Assembly: GCF_000712075.1 (NCBI RefSeq)
Contig: NZ_JONW01000008.1
Location: forward strand, 62,001 to 126,000
Direction: 5' to 3'
DNA length: 64,000 nucleotides
Origin: Caulobacter sp. UNC358MFTsu5.1
GTDB taxonomy: Bacteria > Pseudomonadota > Alphaproteobacteria > Caulobacterales > Caulobacteraceae
Part shown: one piece after another, positions 35,374 through 43,957 of the stretch
Position numbering within the stretch: position 1 is the first letter of the stretch
Layout of the letters: each line of letters begins with the position of its first letter
Made by a program: the position numbers and the translations under genes
Notes under the pieces: model-generated
Database searches by the model: none
What the model saw: the letters and a program-made list of their open reading frames with translations, nothing else
What the model was told of the DNA's origin: nothing

Positions 35374-36975
35374 CTACCCCCGCTCCTTCGTCCGCTCGAA
35401 CCGCACCTTCGGGAAGCGCTCGGCCACGTAGCCGATCTCCCAGCTCGACTTGCCCAGGAACACCGGCTGTTCGTCGATGTCCTGGGCCATGGCCGAGCGG
35501 TGCTTGTTGGTGAAGTCCTCGACGTCGGCGCGGTCGCCGCTGATCCAGCGGGCCTCGGCGTAGGGGGCGGCTTCGAAGATCACGTCCAGGGCGTATTCGT
35601 TGCCCAGGCGGTCGGCCATGACCTCGAACTGCAGCTGGCCCACGGCGCCGACGATGAAGTCGGAGCTGCCGATCATCGGGCGGAACAGCTGGGTCACCCC
35701 CTCCTCGGCCAGGCCTTCCAGCGCCTTCTTCAGGTGCTTGGCCTTCAGCGGGTCCTTCACGCGCACGCGGCGCAGGATTTCCGGGGCGAAGTTGGGCAGG
35801 CCGGCGAAGCGCAGGGTCCCGGTCTCGGACAGGCTGTCGCCCACGCGCAGCACGCCGTGGTTGGGGATGCCGATCACGTCGCCGGCGAAGGCGTCCTCGG
35901 CCAGTTCGCGGTCGCTGGCGAAGAACATGATCGGCGCGTTGACGCTCATGGCCTTGCCGGTGTTCTGGGCCTTCAGCTTCATGCCGCGCGTGAAGCGGCC
36001 GCTGGTCAGGCGCAGGAAGGCGATCCGGTCGCGGTGATTGGGGTCCATGTTGGCCTGGACCTTGAACACGAAGCCCGAGACCTCCGGGTCGCCCGGCGCC
36101 ACGTGGGTGTCGACGCCGGCCTTGCTGACCTTGGCCGGATGCGGCGCGGGGGCGTAGCTGCCGATGCCGGCGAGCAGTTCGTTGACGCCGAAGTGGCGCA
36201 GGGCCGAGCCGAAGAACACCGGCGTCATGTGGCCTTCCAGGAACGACTGCACGTCGAACGGCTTGGCGGCCTCGGACACCAGCATGGCGCCCTCCTCCAC
36301 CTCGGCCAGCTCCTCGGGGTCGAGGTACTGCACCACCGCGTTCGACTTCAGGGCCACCGGATCGGGATGGCCCTCCTCGTCGGTCGAGCTCTTCTTGGCG
36401 TAGGGGATGAACTTCTGGCCGCGCAGGTCCAGCATGCCCTTGAAGCGCCCGCCCGAGCCGGCCGGCCAGTAGAGCGGCGCGGGGTCGAGAGCCAGCTTCG
36501 AGGAGACCTCGTCCAGCAGCTCGAACGGGTCCTGGGCCTCGCGGTCCATCTTGTTGATGAAGGTGATGATCGGGATGTCGCGCAGGCGGCACACCTCGAA
36601 CAGCTTCAGGGTCTGGGGCTCGATGCCCTTGGCGGCGTCCAGCACCATGATCGCCGCGTCGGCGGCCGTCAGGGTGCGGTAGGTGTCTTCCGAGAAGTCC
36701 TCGTGGCCCGGGGTGTCCAGCAGGTTGAACATCAGGCCGTCGTGGTCGAACGTCATGACGCTGGCCGACACCGAGATCCCGCGCTCGCGCTCGATCTTCA
36801 TCCAGTCGGACTGGGTGCGGCGGGCCTGGCCGCGGGCGCGCACGGCGCCGGCCGCGCGGATCGCCCCGCCGGCCAGCAGCAGATTCTCGGTCAGGGTGGT
36901 CTTGCCGGCGTCGGGGTGGCTGATGATGGCGAAGGTGCGCCGACGGGCGGCCTCGAGGGCGAGGGAGGTGCTCAT
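35374..36975 (-). CDS. prfC: Peptide chain release factor 3
   Basis: A 533-residue translational GTPase that recycles RF1/RF2 from the ribosome after peptide release. G1 (SHPDAGKTTLTENLL), a switch region with ERERGISVSASVMTF, G3 (DTPGHEDFSEDTYR), G4 (INKMDR) and G5 are in place, followed by the beta-barrel domain II (KVQANMDPNHRDRIAFLRLTSGRF) and the RF3 C-terminal domain (VGAVGQLQFEVMADRLGNEY). Length and domain order match RF3 rather than EF-G. It lies just downstream of, and on the same strand as, the HExxH/TPR protein gene. Confidence 0.95.
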   Translation of the reverse strand: MSTSLALEAARRRTFAIISHPDAGKTTLTENLLLAGGAIRAAGAVRARGQARRTQSDWMKIERERGISVSASVMTFDHDGLMFNLLDTPGHEDFSEDTYRTLTAADAAIMVLDAAKGIEPQTLKLFEVCRLRDIPIITFINKMDREAQDPFELLDEVSSKLALDPAPLYWPAGSGGRFKGMLDLRGQKFIPYAKKSSTDEEGHPDPVALKSNAVVQYLDPEELAEVEEGAMLVSEAAKPFDVQSFLEGHMTPVFFGSALRHFGVNELLAGIGSYAPAPHPAKVSKAGVDTHVAPGDPEVSGFVFKVQANMDPNHRDRIAFLRLTSGRFTRGMKLKAQNTGKAMSVNAPIMFFASDRELAEDAFAGDVIGIPNHGVLRVGDSLSETGTLRFAGLPNFAPEILRRVRVKDPLKAKHLKKALEGLAEEGVTQLFRPMIGSSDFIVGAVGQLQFEVMADRLGNEYALDVIFEAAPYAEARWISGDRADVEDFTNKHRSAMAQDIDEQPVFLGKSSWEIGYVAERFPKVRFERTKERG

Positions 36976-36984
36976 CCCCGGGGG

Positions 36985-38589
36985 TTAGCTCCCCGAGGCC
37001 GCCTTGTCACCCTCTGCCGACGTCTTGGCCGCCGGCTTGGGCGCCGCTCCGGTGGTTTCGCTGGCCTCGGTCGGCGCCAGCGCCTTGTCGGAGTCGGCGG
37101 CCTTGGGGTCGATGGTCTTCAGCATGGCCTGGGCCGCCTCGACCTCGCCGCCGCCGTGCGGGTTGCTGGCCAGCGGCGTCAGCACGACCTTGGCCATGGC
37201 GGTGTCCTTGACCTCGATCAGGGCCCGGGCCGCGTCCAGCCGCAGATGGCCGACCTGGGGCGCCAGGACCACCGCCCGCACCCGGATGTCGGCCAGGGCG
37301 TCGGTCATCGGCTCCAGGCTGTGGGCCTCGACATAGCCGTGCAGGGTCTCGGGATTGTCCGGATTGATCTTGAAGGCCCGGGCGAACAGCTTGCCGGCCT
37401 GGGCGAAGTCGGCCTCGCGCTGGGCCGGACCCTCCTCCCCCGCGCCCAGGCGGCTTTCGCCCAGGGCGACCAGCGCCTCCTCGTCCTTGGGATTGGCGGC
37501 CAGCAGCGCGTTCAGGATCGTCTCGCCGGCCTTGCGGTCGCCGAAGGTCGTCTCGGCCCGGGCCAGGACCAGCTGGCTGAACCGGTCGGTCGGCCGCTTG
37601 GCGGCGGCCGCGCGGATGTCGGCCAGGGTCTCGGCCCGATCGTCCTTCGACACGCCCAGCTTCAGGCGCTGGCCTTCCAGCAGCAGGTCGTCGGCGCCCG
37701 GCGTCAGGCGGGTCACGGTGATCGTCGGCTCCGTCGCGCCCGTCCGCGGCAGCGCGCCGGCCGGGATCGGCTTGCTCATATAGACCCGCAGCTTGCGCCG
37801 CAGCTCGTCCGGCTCGTCGCCATAGATCTTCTTCCAGGCCTTCACCGGATCGTCGCCGCCGCGCACCGCGTCCAGATAGGGCGCCAGCAGCTTGTGCCGC
37901 TCGGGATCGGACAGGATGTAGTGGGTCAGCAGCCAGGCCTGGGCGTAGTAGGCGTAGACCTCGCGCTCCTTCAGGGCCCCGGGGCGCTTGCCCAGCACGT
38001 CCTGCATCGGAATCCAGCCGCCCGGCTCGGTCAGGCTGTAGGCCCGCCCGCGGTTCACCCCGCCCACCACCATGCGCGTCTTCGCCAGGTCGGCGGTCAT
38101 GTAATATTCGGCGTAGCCCTCGACCAGCCAGGCCGGATAGGCGCTGGGATAGTACTGCAGCATGAAGTGGTGCACGTACTCGTGCAGCACCGTGTCGTCG
38201 CCCTTGTTCTGGTCCATCTCGCCGGCGCCGTCGCGGATCGCCACGACGAAGACCTCCGGCACCGACGACAGATAGACCCCGGCCATGCCCTCCCGGGCGT
38301 CGGGCAGCACGCGCTTCAGCTGTCCCAGGCCCGAGACCAGATAGACCGGCAGCTTGCGGGGCGTGACCTCGTCCTTGGGACGGCCGTGCAGCCGGCGCAG
38401 CAGGGAATCGAAGTCCTCGAGCTGGGTCGCGTACTCGCGCACCGACTTCTCGCTGCGGCCGTAGACCACGAAGTGATCGCTTTCGGCCCGCAGCCACTCG
38501 GCCCGCGCCGACGACCCCGCCATCAGCACGCCGGCCGCGACCAGCGCCGACGCGATGCGCCGCCCGCCTCGATATCCCCCCAAGAACAC
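36985..38589 (-). CDS. Exported HExxH metallopeptidase-like protein with TPRs
   Basis: A 534-residue protein with a signal peptide (IASALVAAGVLMAGSSARA). The catalytic-type motif is HEYVH (His136, Glu137, His140) followed by WLVEGYAEYYM, in which the Glu is the expected third zinc ligand of a gluzincin (DUF1570/MA-like). The C-terminal half is a set of TPR-like helices (for example ALLAANPKDEEALVALGESRLGAG), then a low-complexity tail. It may cleave or bind envelope proteins. The prfC start follows only nine bases after its stop. Confidence 0.8.
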   Translation of the reverse strand: MFLGGYRGGRRIASALVAAGVLMAGSSARAEWLRAESDHFVVYGRSEKSVREYATQLEDFDSLLRRLHGRPKDEVTPRKLPVYLVSGLGQLKRVLPDAREGMAGVYLSSVPEVFVVAIRDGAGEMDQNKGDDTVLHEYVHHFMLQYYPSAYPAWLVEGYAEYYMTADLAKTRMVVGGVNRGRAYSLTEPGGWIPMQDVLGKRPGALKEREVYAYYAQAWLLTHYILSDPERHKLLAPYLDAVRGGDDPVKAWKKIYGDEPDELRRKLRVYMSKPIPAGALPRTGATEPTITVTRLTPGADDLLLEGQRLKLGVSKDDRAETLADIRAAAAKRPTDRFSQLVLARAETTFGDRKAGETILNALLAANPKDEEALVALGESRLGAGEEGPAQREADFAQAGKLFARAFKINPDNPETLHGYVEAHSLEPMTDALADIRVRAVVLAPQVGHLRLDAARALIEVKDTAMAKVVLTPLASNPHGGGEVEAAQAMLKTIDPKAADSDKALAPTEASETTGAAPKPAAKTSAEGDKAASGS

Positions 38590-38798
38590 GCCTCCTCACA
38601 ACTTGACGTCGAAGCTAAGCGGTGAGCGCTACCAGGCGCAAGGGTGACGAAAGGTCATCTCCGGGCCGCGACATCGTGGCCCATACCGACCTTCTGAAAA
38701 TCCGGGAACAACCCTAGTCAGTGCGGGGTTTTGGAGTCATGCTCACGTTACTGTGGACCACTTCCGTCAGAGGAGCGGCCACGAGAGAGGAAACGACA

Positions 38799-38942
38799 AT
38801 GGCTATGGTTCACGAGCCGCGCCACCAGCGCGGAGTCTGCACCCCTCAAGGCAACGCCCTCTGCTTCGGCGTCGCGTTCGCCGGCCTGGTGATCGTGGCG
38901 ATGATCCTGAGCTGGCTGTTCAGCCTGATCGCCTTCCTCTAG
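38799..38942 (+). CDS. Small single-helix membrane protein
   Basis: A 47-residue protein: a short polar N-terminus with two Cys, then one helix (FGVAFAGLVIVAMILSWLFSLIAFL) to the stop. A GAGAGG site lies about ten bases before the ATG, and a longer frame from 38721 is less likely. Function unknown. Confidence 0.6.
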   Translation: MAMVHEPRHQRGVCTPQGNALCFGVAFAGLVIVAMILSWLFSLIAFL

Positions 38943-39000
38943 GCGATCGGAAATCCCGGGCCGGAACGCGGCCCCCAAGGCGCGGGACGGCGTGCGGCGA

Positions 39001-39381
39001 TCAGGCCGCCAGACGCCGCCACACGTGGCGGTCAGCCTCGAGGTTGGTCAGGATGCCGGCCTTCTGGCGCGAGAACAGCGCCCCCATGATCTCCGGCCCC
39101 AGCTGCGCGTAGCGCACCTGCACCTGCTCGACCAGGCAGCCGCGCGACGGCGCGATGAATAGGGCCGCGTTGACGGTGGGCTGCTTGGCGATGATCAGGG
39201 CGGCCAGGCGCTGGGCCTTCTCGACGTCCTTGTGGTGCAGCAGCGGCTCGGCCGCGTACAGCTCCTGGCCCAGCTTGGCGACATAGCTCAGCGACACCTG
39301 AGCGAAACGTTCGCTGGTGAGCGGCGGGGCCAGTTCGGCCGCGTCGAGGCTAAGGACGACGTCGTTGAGCAGGAAGAGCAT
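39001..39381 (-). CDS. Conserved-looking small protein of unknown function
   Basis: A 126-residue soluble protein beginning MLFLLNDVVLSLDAAELAPPL and containing AKQPTVNAALFIAPSRGCLVEQVQVRYAQLGPEIM. The frame is open to 39771, but the ATG at 39381 has AAGG six bases upstream and the extension overlaps the next gene's promoter and coding region. No domain recognised. Confidence 0.65.
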   Translation of the reverse strand: MLFLLNDVVLSLDAAELAPPLTSERFAQVSLSYVAKLGQELYAAEPLLHHKDVEKAQRLAALIIAKQPTVNAALFIAPSRGCLVEQVQVRYAQLGPEIMGALFSRQKAGILTNLEADRHVWRRLAA

Positions 39382-39589
39382 AGGGACCTTGCCGGGGCCT
39401 CGCGGCGGCTGATGGGATTCGTCGGGGAGACGTGCGTCACCCTGCCGCATCGTGCTTTCGGTCCGGTTTAGGAGCAGGGTTAACGGGGTAAGATTTGGGA
39501 TTCCTGGATAACCTTCTGGACACGGAACAAGGCTTGGCGCGGCGGCCTTCGCGCCCCATCTGGAAGTCTCGTTCCGCCGGAGGCCAAGC

Positions 39590-40345
39590 TTGATCCAGTC
39601 CGACACGACGCCCTCCGCCGCCTTGGCGCGCGACATCGCCGCCGACCTGCGGGACACGGGCTTCCGCCGCGTCCTCCCGGCCGAGACCGACGCCCTGCTG
39701 GGTCCCGAGGCCGTGGCCGGGTGGGACCGCTTCGCCGACAGCTGGAACGACCTGGGCCTGGACCGCTTCATGGCCGACGGCGGCCGCTACCGCCGGCGGC
39801 GATTCGCGGCCTTCTCCGCGTCGCCCGCCCCGGACCTTTCTGGCGGCGTCGTGCGCAAGCCGCACCAGCCCCACTATCAGAGCCGCGACTACAACAGCCT
39901 CAACGGCGGGGTGCAGCGCTGGTTCGAGCCGATCACCGACGCCATCGCCGACCACCCGGTGACCCGGGCCGTGCTGGCGCGGGGCCTGGCGCTGTTCCAT
40001 CCCCTGACGGCCGATCCGCCCGCCCGCTGGCACGTGGAGCTGCACCAGTTCCGCATCGAGGCCGGCGAGGGCGAGGCGGGCCTGCCCACGCCGGAGGGCG
40101 CGCACCGCGACGGCGTCGACTGGGTGATCGTCATGCTGGTCGAGCGCCGCAACGCGGCCAGCGGCGTCACCGACATCTACGCCAACGACGGCGCGCGCCT
40201 GGGGGCCTTCACCCTGGAACAGCCCCGCGACACGGTCTTCCTCGACGACCACCGCGTGCTGCACGGGGTGACGGCGATCCACCCGCTGGAGCCGGGCCAG
40301 CCGGCGCGGCGCGACGTCCTAGTGGCGACGTTCCGGCGGGAGTAG
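39590..40345 (+). CDS. 2-oxoglutarate/Fe(II)-dependent dioxygenase family protein
   Basis: A 251-residue member of the PF10014 family, which includes BsmA-type and L-isoleucine hydroxylases. The iron ligands are HRDGVD (His and Asp, about residue 175) and a distal His in HRVLHGVTAI; an Arg in RRDVLVATFRRE would bind 2-oxoglutarate. These point to hydroxylation of a free amino acid or similar small molecule. The TTG start is supported by GGAGG six bases upstream. It converges on DUF1491 across a type C repeat. Confidence 0.88.
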   Translation: MIQSDTTPSAALARDIAADLRDTGFRRVLPAETDALLGPEAVAGWDRFADSWNDLGLDRFMADGGRYRRRRFAAFSASPAPDLSGGVVRKPHQPHYQSRDYNSLNGGVQRWFEPITDAIADHPVTRAVLARGLALFHPLTADPPARWHVELHQFRIEAGEGEAGLPTPEGAHRDGVDWVIVMLVERRNAASGVTDIYANDGARLGAFTLEQPRDTVFLDDHRVLHGVTAIHPLEPGQPARRDVLVATFRRE

Positions 40346-40388
40346 CGCCCTTCTCGCTGTTCAAGGTGATCGCCGGACGCCCCAAACG

Positions 40389-40500
40389 GTTGTCATCCCG
40401 GAAGCCTCGCAGAGGCTGTCCGGGACCCAGGGGACTGGGCTGAGGCTTTGCGGTTCACCTGGGTCCCGGACAAGCGCTGCGCGCTTTCCGGGATGACAAC
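40389..40500. repeat. Type C-variant inverted-repeat element
   Basis: 112 bp flanked by a perfect 15-base inverted repeat (GTTGTCATCCCGGAA) with inner CCGGGACCCAGG/CCTGGGTCCCGG arms. It lies between the convergent dioxygenase and DUF1491 genes. Confidence 0.8.
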
Positions 40501-40526
40501 ATTGAGTGGGCTTCAAACGAAGCCCC

Positions 40527-40865
40527 CTACCCCTTCTCCGCCTCCACCGGCTCGGTCAGGAAATGCCGGCCTTCGCGGTCTTCGATCTCGACCACCCAGA
40601 TGTCCGGATCGATCCGCGCGGCGCGTTCGGCGTAGGCGTCCAGGTCCGGTTCGAAGTCCGAACGCACCGGCTGCATCCAGAACCGCTCGCCGTCGCCGCG
40701 CGTGGCCTCGCTGTAGAGCTTGGCGGTGTTGGCCCGTCGGTCCACGGCCTTGACCAGCACGGCGCCGGCCCGCGGGTCGCCCTTGCGCGCCACCGTGGCG
40801 AAGGCCCCGCCCAGTTCGGCGCGGCGGATCAGCGCCCCGACCCAGATATCCGTCGAAAGAAGCAT
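40527..40865 (-). CDS. DUF1491 family protein
   Basis: A 112-residue cytosolic protein matching DUF1491: TDIWVGALIRRAELGGAFATVARKGDPRAGAVLVKAV near the start and DPDIWVVEIEDREGRHFL near the end. The family is alphaproteobacterial and of unknown function. Confidence 0.88.
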   Translation of the reverse strand: MLLSTDIWVGALIRRAELGGAFATVARKGDPRAGAVLVKAVDRRANTAKLYSEATRGDGERFWMQPVRSDFEPDLDAYAERAARIDPDIWVVEIEDREGRHFLTEPVEAEKG

Positions 40866-40988
40866 CGCTAACCGAACCGCAACCTCGGCGCCCTAAGGCT
40901 GCCGGCTGAAACCGCTCTCGCAGAATACGAGAAAATGACGTCGAGAAAGACCGCCGAACGCGCCTACGCGCGTTCGCCCCCCTATTGT

Positions 40989-41035
40989 AGAGCCTTTTCG
41001 CCCCTTTCGAATTTCATTCGAAAGGGAAAGGCTCT
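40989..41035 (+). promoter_or_regulatory. 5' leader hairpin enclosing the ribosome binding site
   Basis: Arms 40989-41011 and 41017-41035 pair as 9 bp, a 4-base bulge and 10 bp around a five-base loop. The right arm contains AAAGG and GGGAAAGG, the only Shine-Dalgarno-like sequences before the ATG at 41043, seven bases after the hairpin. Folding would hide the site, so translation may be controlled. Confidence 0.5.
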
Positions 41036-41042
41036 GCCGGTC

Positions 41043-41909
41043 ATGACGGCGCGGTGGCCAGGGATTTTCGTCGCGATCGCCACCCTCGGCGTTTGCGGCC
41101 AGGCCCATGCCGCCACCGCCGCCGACCAGCTCTACGAACGGACGCTGATGACCTCGGCCGACGCGCGCTGCCGGCTGTTCAAGCCCGCCGTGGGCTCGGC
41201 CCTGGACGCCGCCCGCGCCCAGGCGCGCGGCGCGACCCTGCGTTCGGGCGCCAGCGAGGTCCAGGTCCAGGCGGTGGAGCAGCGCGCCCGCGCCAAGGCC
41301 GGGGCGACGGCCTGCGCCTCCAAGGACATGCAGACCGCCGCCGGCCGCGTGCGCCAGGCCTTCGACGGCTATTCGACCATGCTGCGGATGACCTATCCCG
41401 GCGACCGGGCCACCTGGCAGGCCGACCGCTCGGTCTCGGCGACGATCCCCGTCTGGCGGCTGTCCCAGCCCGCCGGCTTCGGCCGCGACCGGCTGGTCTT
41501 CGGCCTGTCGGGCCGGGCCAACGACATGCTGGCCGTGGCGACCTTCGCCGACGACGCCCAGCCCTACGCCGCCCGCCTGGTGCTGCGCGACACCCTGCGC
41601 ACCCAGGGGCCGTACCTGAACGCCCGCAACGCCAAGGGCCTGGCCGCCAACGCCGCCCCGCGCAACGCCAGCCGGGTGTTCGCCGCCGAGACCCGCGACG
41701 CCGCCCCCGTCACCCTGCTGCCGACCGGCGCCAAGACCGGCCTGTCGTTCCGCTTCCCCCGCGAAGCCGCCGACGCCATGAGCCGGCTCGACCCGCGCGA
41801 GGCGGCGACGGTGGAGTTCGTGTTCACCAGCCGGACCGGCGTAGACACGGTGCGCCGCGCTTATGTGGAGGTCGGGGACTTCGCGGCGGGACGGGCGTTT
41901 TTGCGGTAG
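41043..41909 (+). CDS. Exported protein of unknown function
   Basis: A 288-residue protein with a signal peptide (PGIFVAIATLGVCGQAHA). The N-terminal part is helical with two Cys (DARCRLFKPAVG and ATACASKD), and the C-terminal part is beta-rich with several DxR/FxF repeats. I do not recognise the domain. The ATG at 41043 fits the signal peptide; the frame extends upstream into the hairpin leader. Confidence 0.65.
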   Translation: MTARWPGIFVAIATLGVCGQAHAATAADQLYERTLMTSADARCRLFKPAVGSALDAARAQARGATLRSGASEVQVQAVEQRARAKAGATACASKDMQTAAGRVRQAFDGYSTMLRMTYPGDRATWQADRSVSATIPVWRLSQPAGFGRDRLVFGLSGRANDMLAVATFADDAQPYAARLVLRDTLRTQGPYLNARNAKGLAANAAPRNASRVFAAETRDAAPVTLLPTGAKTGLSFRFPREAADAMSRLDPREAATVEFVFTSRTGVDTVRRAYVEVGDFAAGRAFLR

Positions 41910-41924
41910 GGTTTGAGCGGCTAG

Positions 41925-42004
41925 CACTTGCCCCCTACGGATCGCTTCGCGATCGTCTTCCCCCTGAGGGGGAAGAGCGCTTCGGCGCCTGGTGGGGGCA
42001 AGTG
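41925..42004. repeat. Type A intergenic inverted-repeat element (short copy 3)
   Basis: An 80-bp reduced copy with CACTTGCCCCC/GGGGGCAAGTG ends but only two of the inner hairpins. It lies between two convergent genes. Confidence 0.78.
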
Positions 42005-42015
42005 GGTGAGCCGCT

Positions 42016-43845
42016 TCAGCGCGGCGGGGCGAATTTCACGACGTTCGGGCCCAGCTCGGACTCTTCCGGCTCGACCTCGGGCAACGACATCGGCTCCAGC
42101 AGCGGGGCCTCCATGGCCGGACGCGAGGCCCGCAGCAGCACCGGCATGCGGACCGAGACGCTGGTCCCCGCGCCCAGGCGGCTTTCGATGTTCATTTCGC
42201 CGCCGTGCAGCTTGGCGAAGGCCCGCACCAGCGACAGGCCCAGGCCCGTGCCCTTGGCGCGCTGGTCCACGCCGCCGGCCTGCTCGTAGGGACGGCCCAG
42301 GCGCTCGAGATCCTCGGGGCTAATGCCGACGCCGGTGTCGGCGACCACCAGCTCGAACTCGCCGTCGTGGCCGTCGGCCGTGACCGTCACCTGGCCGCCG
42401 CGCGGGGTGAACTTCAGGGCGTTGGACACCAGGTTCAGCACGATCTGCTTCAGGGCCCGGCGGTCGGCGTCGACCTCCAGCTCGCCCGGGGGCAGCACGC
42501 CGCGCAGCTGCACACCGGCCGCGTCGGCCTGGACGCGCAGCAGGCGCATGGCCGCCGTCACCGCCTCGCGGGCGTCGAACTCGCCGCGCTGCAGCTCGAA
42601 GCGCTCGGCCTCGATCTTGGACATGTCCAGCACGTCGTTGATCAGGTCCAGCAGGTGGCGGCCGCTCTCGTGGATCAGTTCGGCGTATTCGCCGTAGCGG
42701 TCGGTCAGGGGGCCGAACATCCGCGCGCGCATGATGTCGGAGAAGCCCATGATGGCGTTCAGCGGCGTGCGCAGCTCGTGGCTCATATTGGCCAGGAAGC
42801 GGGCGCGGCCGGCGGCCAGGCCCTCGGCCTCGGCGCGGGCCTGCTGCAGGGCGGTCTCGCGGGCCCGCTCGATCGTGGCGTCGCGCATGACGCCGACCAG
42901 CAGGTCGGGCGAGACCTGACGCAGGTCCAGGCAGACGGTGCGGGTGGGGTCCAGCAGCGGGGCGAAGGCGACGCTGGCCTCGCCGCCGTCCAGGGCCGAG
43001 GCCAGGGCGGCGCTGACCTTCTGGCGGTCGCCGGCCACGGCGGCCGAGGCCAGGCCCTCGCTGACCAGGTTGGAGGTGGCGACGCCGCGCGGGGCGGCCC
43101 CGCGCACGGTCCTGACCCGGCCGTTGCTGGCCACGACCAGCAGCAGCTGCGGCGCGCCGTCGACCAGGGTCTGCAGGGTGTTCAGCTCGCCCACGTGGCG
43201 ATTGTCGCGCTCGCCCGCCCGGCGGTGGGTGAGGATCAGGCCCGAGGCCAGGCCCACCCCGACGGTGGCCACCGACAGGAAGCCCAGGATGAAGGCCAGG
43301 GGGCCGGTGGGCGCGGGCGGGGCCAGGCCCGACAGCTGGGTCAGGGCGGCCACGGCGCCGCCGATCAGGGACAGGCTGGCGCCCTCGGCCAGACGTCGCG
43401 GCGACGACAGGGTCGAAGCGGCCGCCACCGGGGCCAGGATCCAGGCGCTCATCGCGCCCGAGACGCCGCCGGTCACCACCGCCGCGCCCGCGCCGCAGGT
43501 GGCCCACAGGACCAGGATCAGGGATTGCAGGCGCTCGTCGCGCCGGTCGCCGACCGCGAGGGCGGCCAGGGCGGGGACCGCGCCGGCCGCCAGGGCCAGC
43601 CAGACCGGACCGCCGACCACGCCGGGCGTGAAGGCCGCCGCGCCGGTCGCGAAGATCACGGTCGCCAGCCAGCCCAGCCGCCACAGATGCGCCGCGCCGA
43701 AGGCTCCCGTCGAGGACGAGACCTGACCCGGCTTGGAGCCGGTCTGGAGCGGGGCGCCGTCGATGGGCAAGGCCGCGAGAATCCCTTTCGGTGAGTCTTC
43801 GTCGTCAAAGCTTAACGCGGGCCGGGGAGTCGCCCAAGGCCGCAC
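42016..43845 (-). CDS. divJ: DivJ-like membrane sensor histidine kinase
   Basis: A 609-residue kinase with about six N-terminal helices (residues 50-205), a PAS-like region (about 220-330), HisKA with phospho-acceptor His356 in SHELRTPLNAIMGF and an HATPase domain with NLVSNALKFTPRGG, DTGVGISPED and GTGLGLSL. The sequence after the His (FGPLTDRYGEYAELIHESGRHLLDLINDVLDMSKIEAERFEL) is the DivJ/PleC type that docks on the single-domain regulator DivK, and the size and topology fit DivJ, which phosphorylates DivK and PleD at the stalked pole. The GTG start has no clear ribosome binding site, so the N-terminus is uncertain. Divergent from a soluble kinase gene. Confidence 0.8.
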   Translation of the reverse strand: MRPWATPRPALSFDDEDSPKGILAALPIDGAPLQTGSKPGQVSSSTGAFGAAHLWRLGWLATVIFATGAAAFTPGVVGGPVWLALAAGAVPALAALAVGDRRDERLQSLILVLWATCGAGAAVVTGGVSGAMSAWILAPVAAASTLSSPRRLAEGASLSLIGGAVAALTQLSGLAPPAPTGPLAFILGFLSVATVGVGLASGLILTHRRAGERDNRHVGELNTLQTLVDGAPQLLLVVASNGRVRTVRGAAPRGVATSNLVSEGLASAAVAGDRQKVSAALASALDGGEASVAFAPLLDPTRTVCLDLRQVSPDLLVGVMRDATIERARETALQQARAEAEGLAAGRARFLANMSHELRTPLNAIMGFSDIMRARMFGPLTDRYGEYAELIHESGRHLLDLINDVLDMSKIEAERFELQRGEFDAREAVTAAMRLLRVQADAAGVQLRGVLPPGELEVDADRRALKQIVLNLVSNALKFTPRGGQVTVTADGHDGEFELVVADTGVGISPEDLERLGRPYEQAGGVDQRAKGTGLGLSLVRAFAKLHGGEMNIESRLGAGTSVSVRMPVLLRASRPAMEAPLLEPMSLPEVEPEESELGPNVVKFAPPR

Positions 43846-43957
43846 AATCTGCGCGGGATCGTTAACGCCAGAGCTTCTTGTGGACGGAAACGGATTCGTA
43901 AGCGCCTTGGTTCATTCTGGCCCATCGAAGTTACGGACAGAAGGTCCGGGAGTCCTC

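Noticed and set aside
35500..38625. A 1041-codon open frame on the plus strand
   Set aside because: It is antisense to prfC and the HExxH/TPR protein, whose motifs are unambiguous; long antisense frames are expected at this GC content.
39382..39771. N-terminal extension of the protein encoded at 39001-39381
   Set aside because: It overlaps the well-supported 2OG-Fe dioxygenase gene and its GGAGG site.
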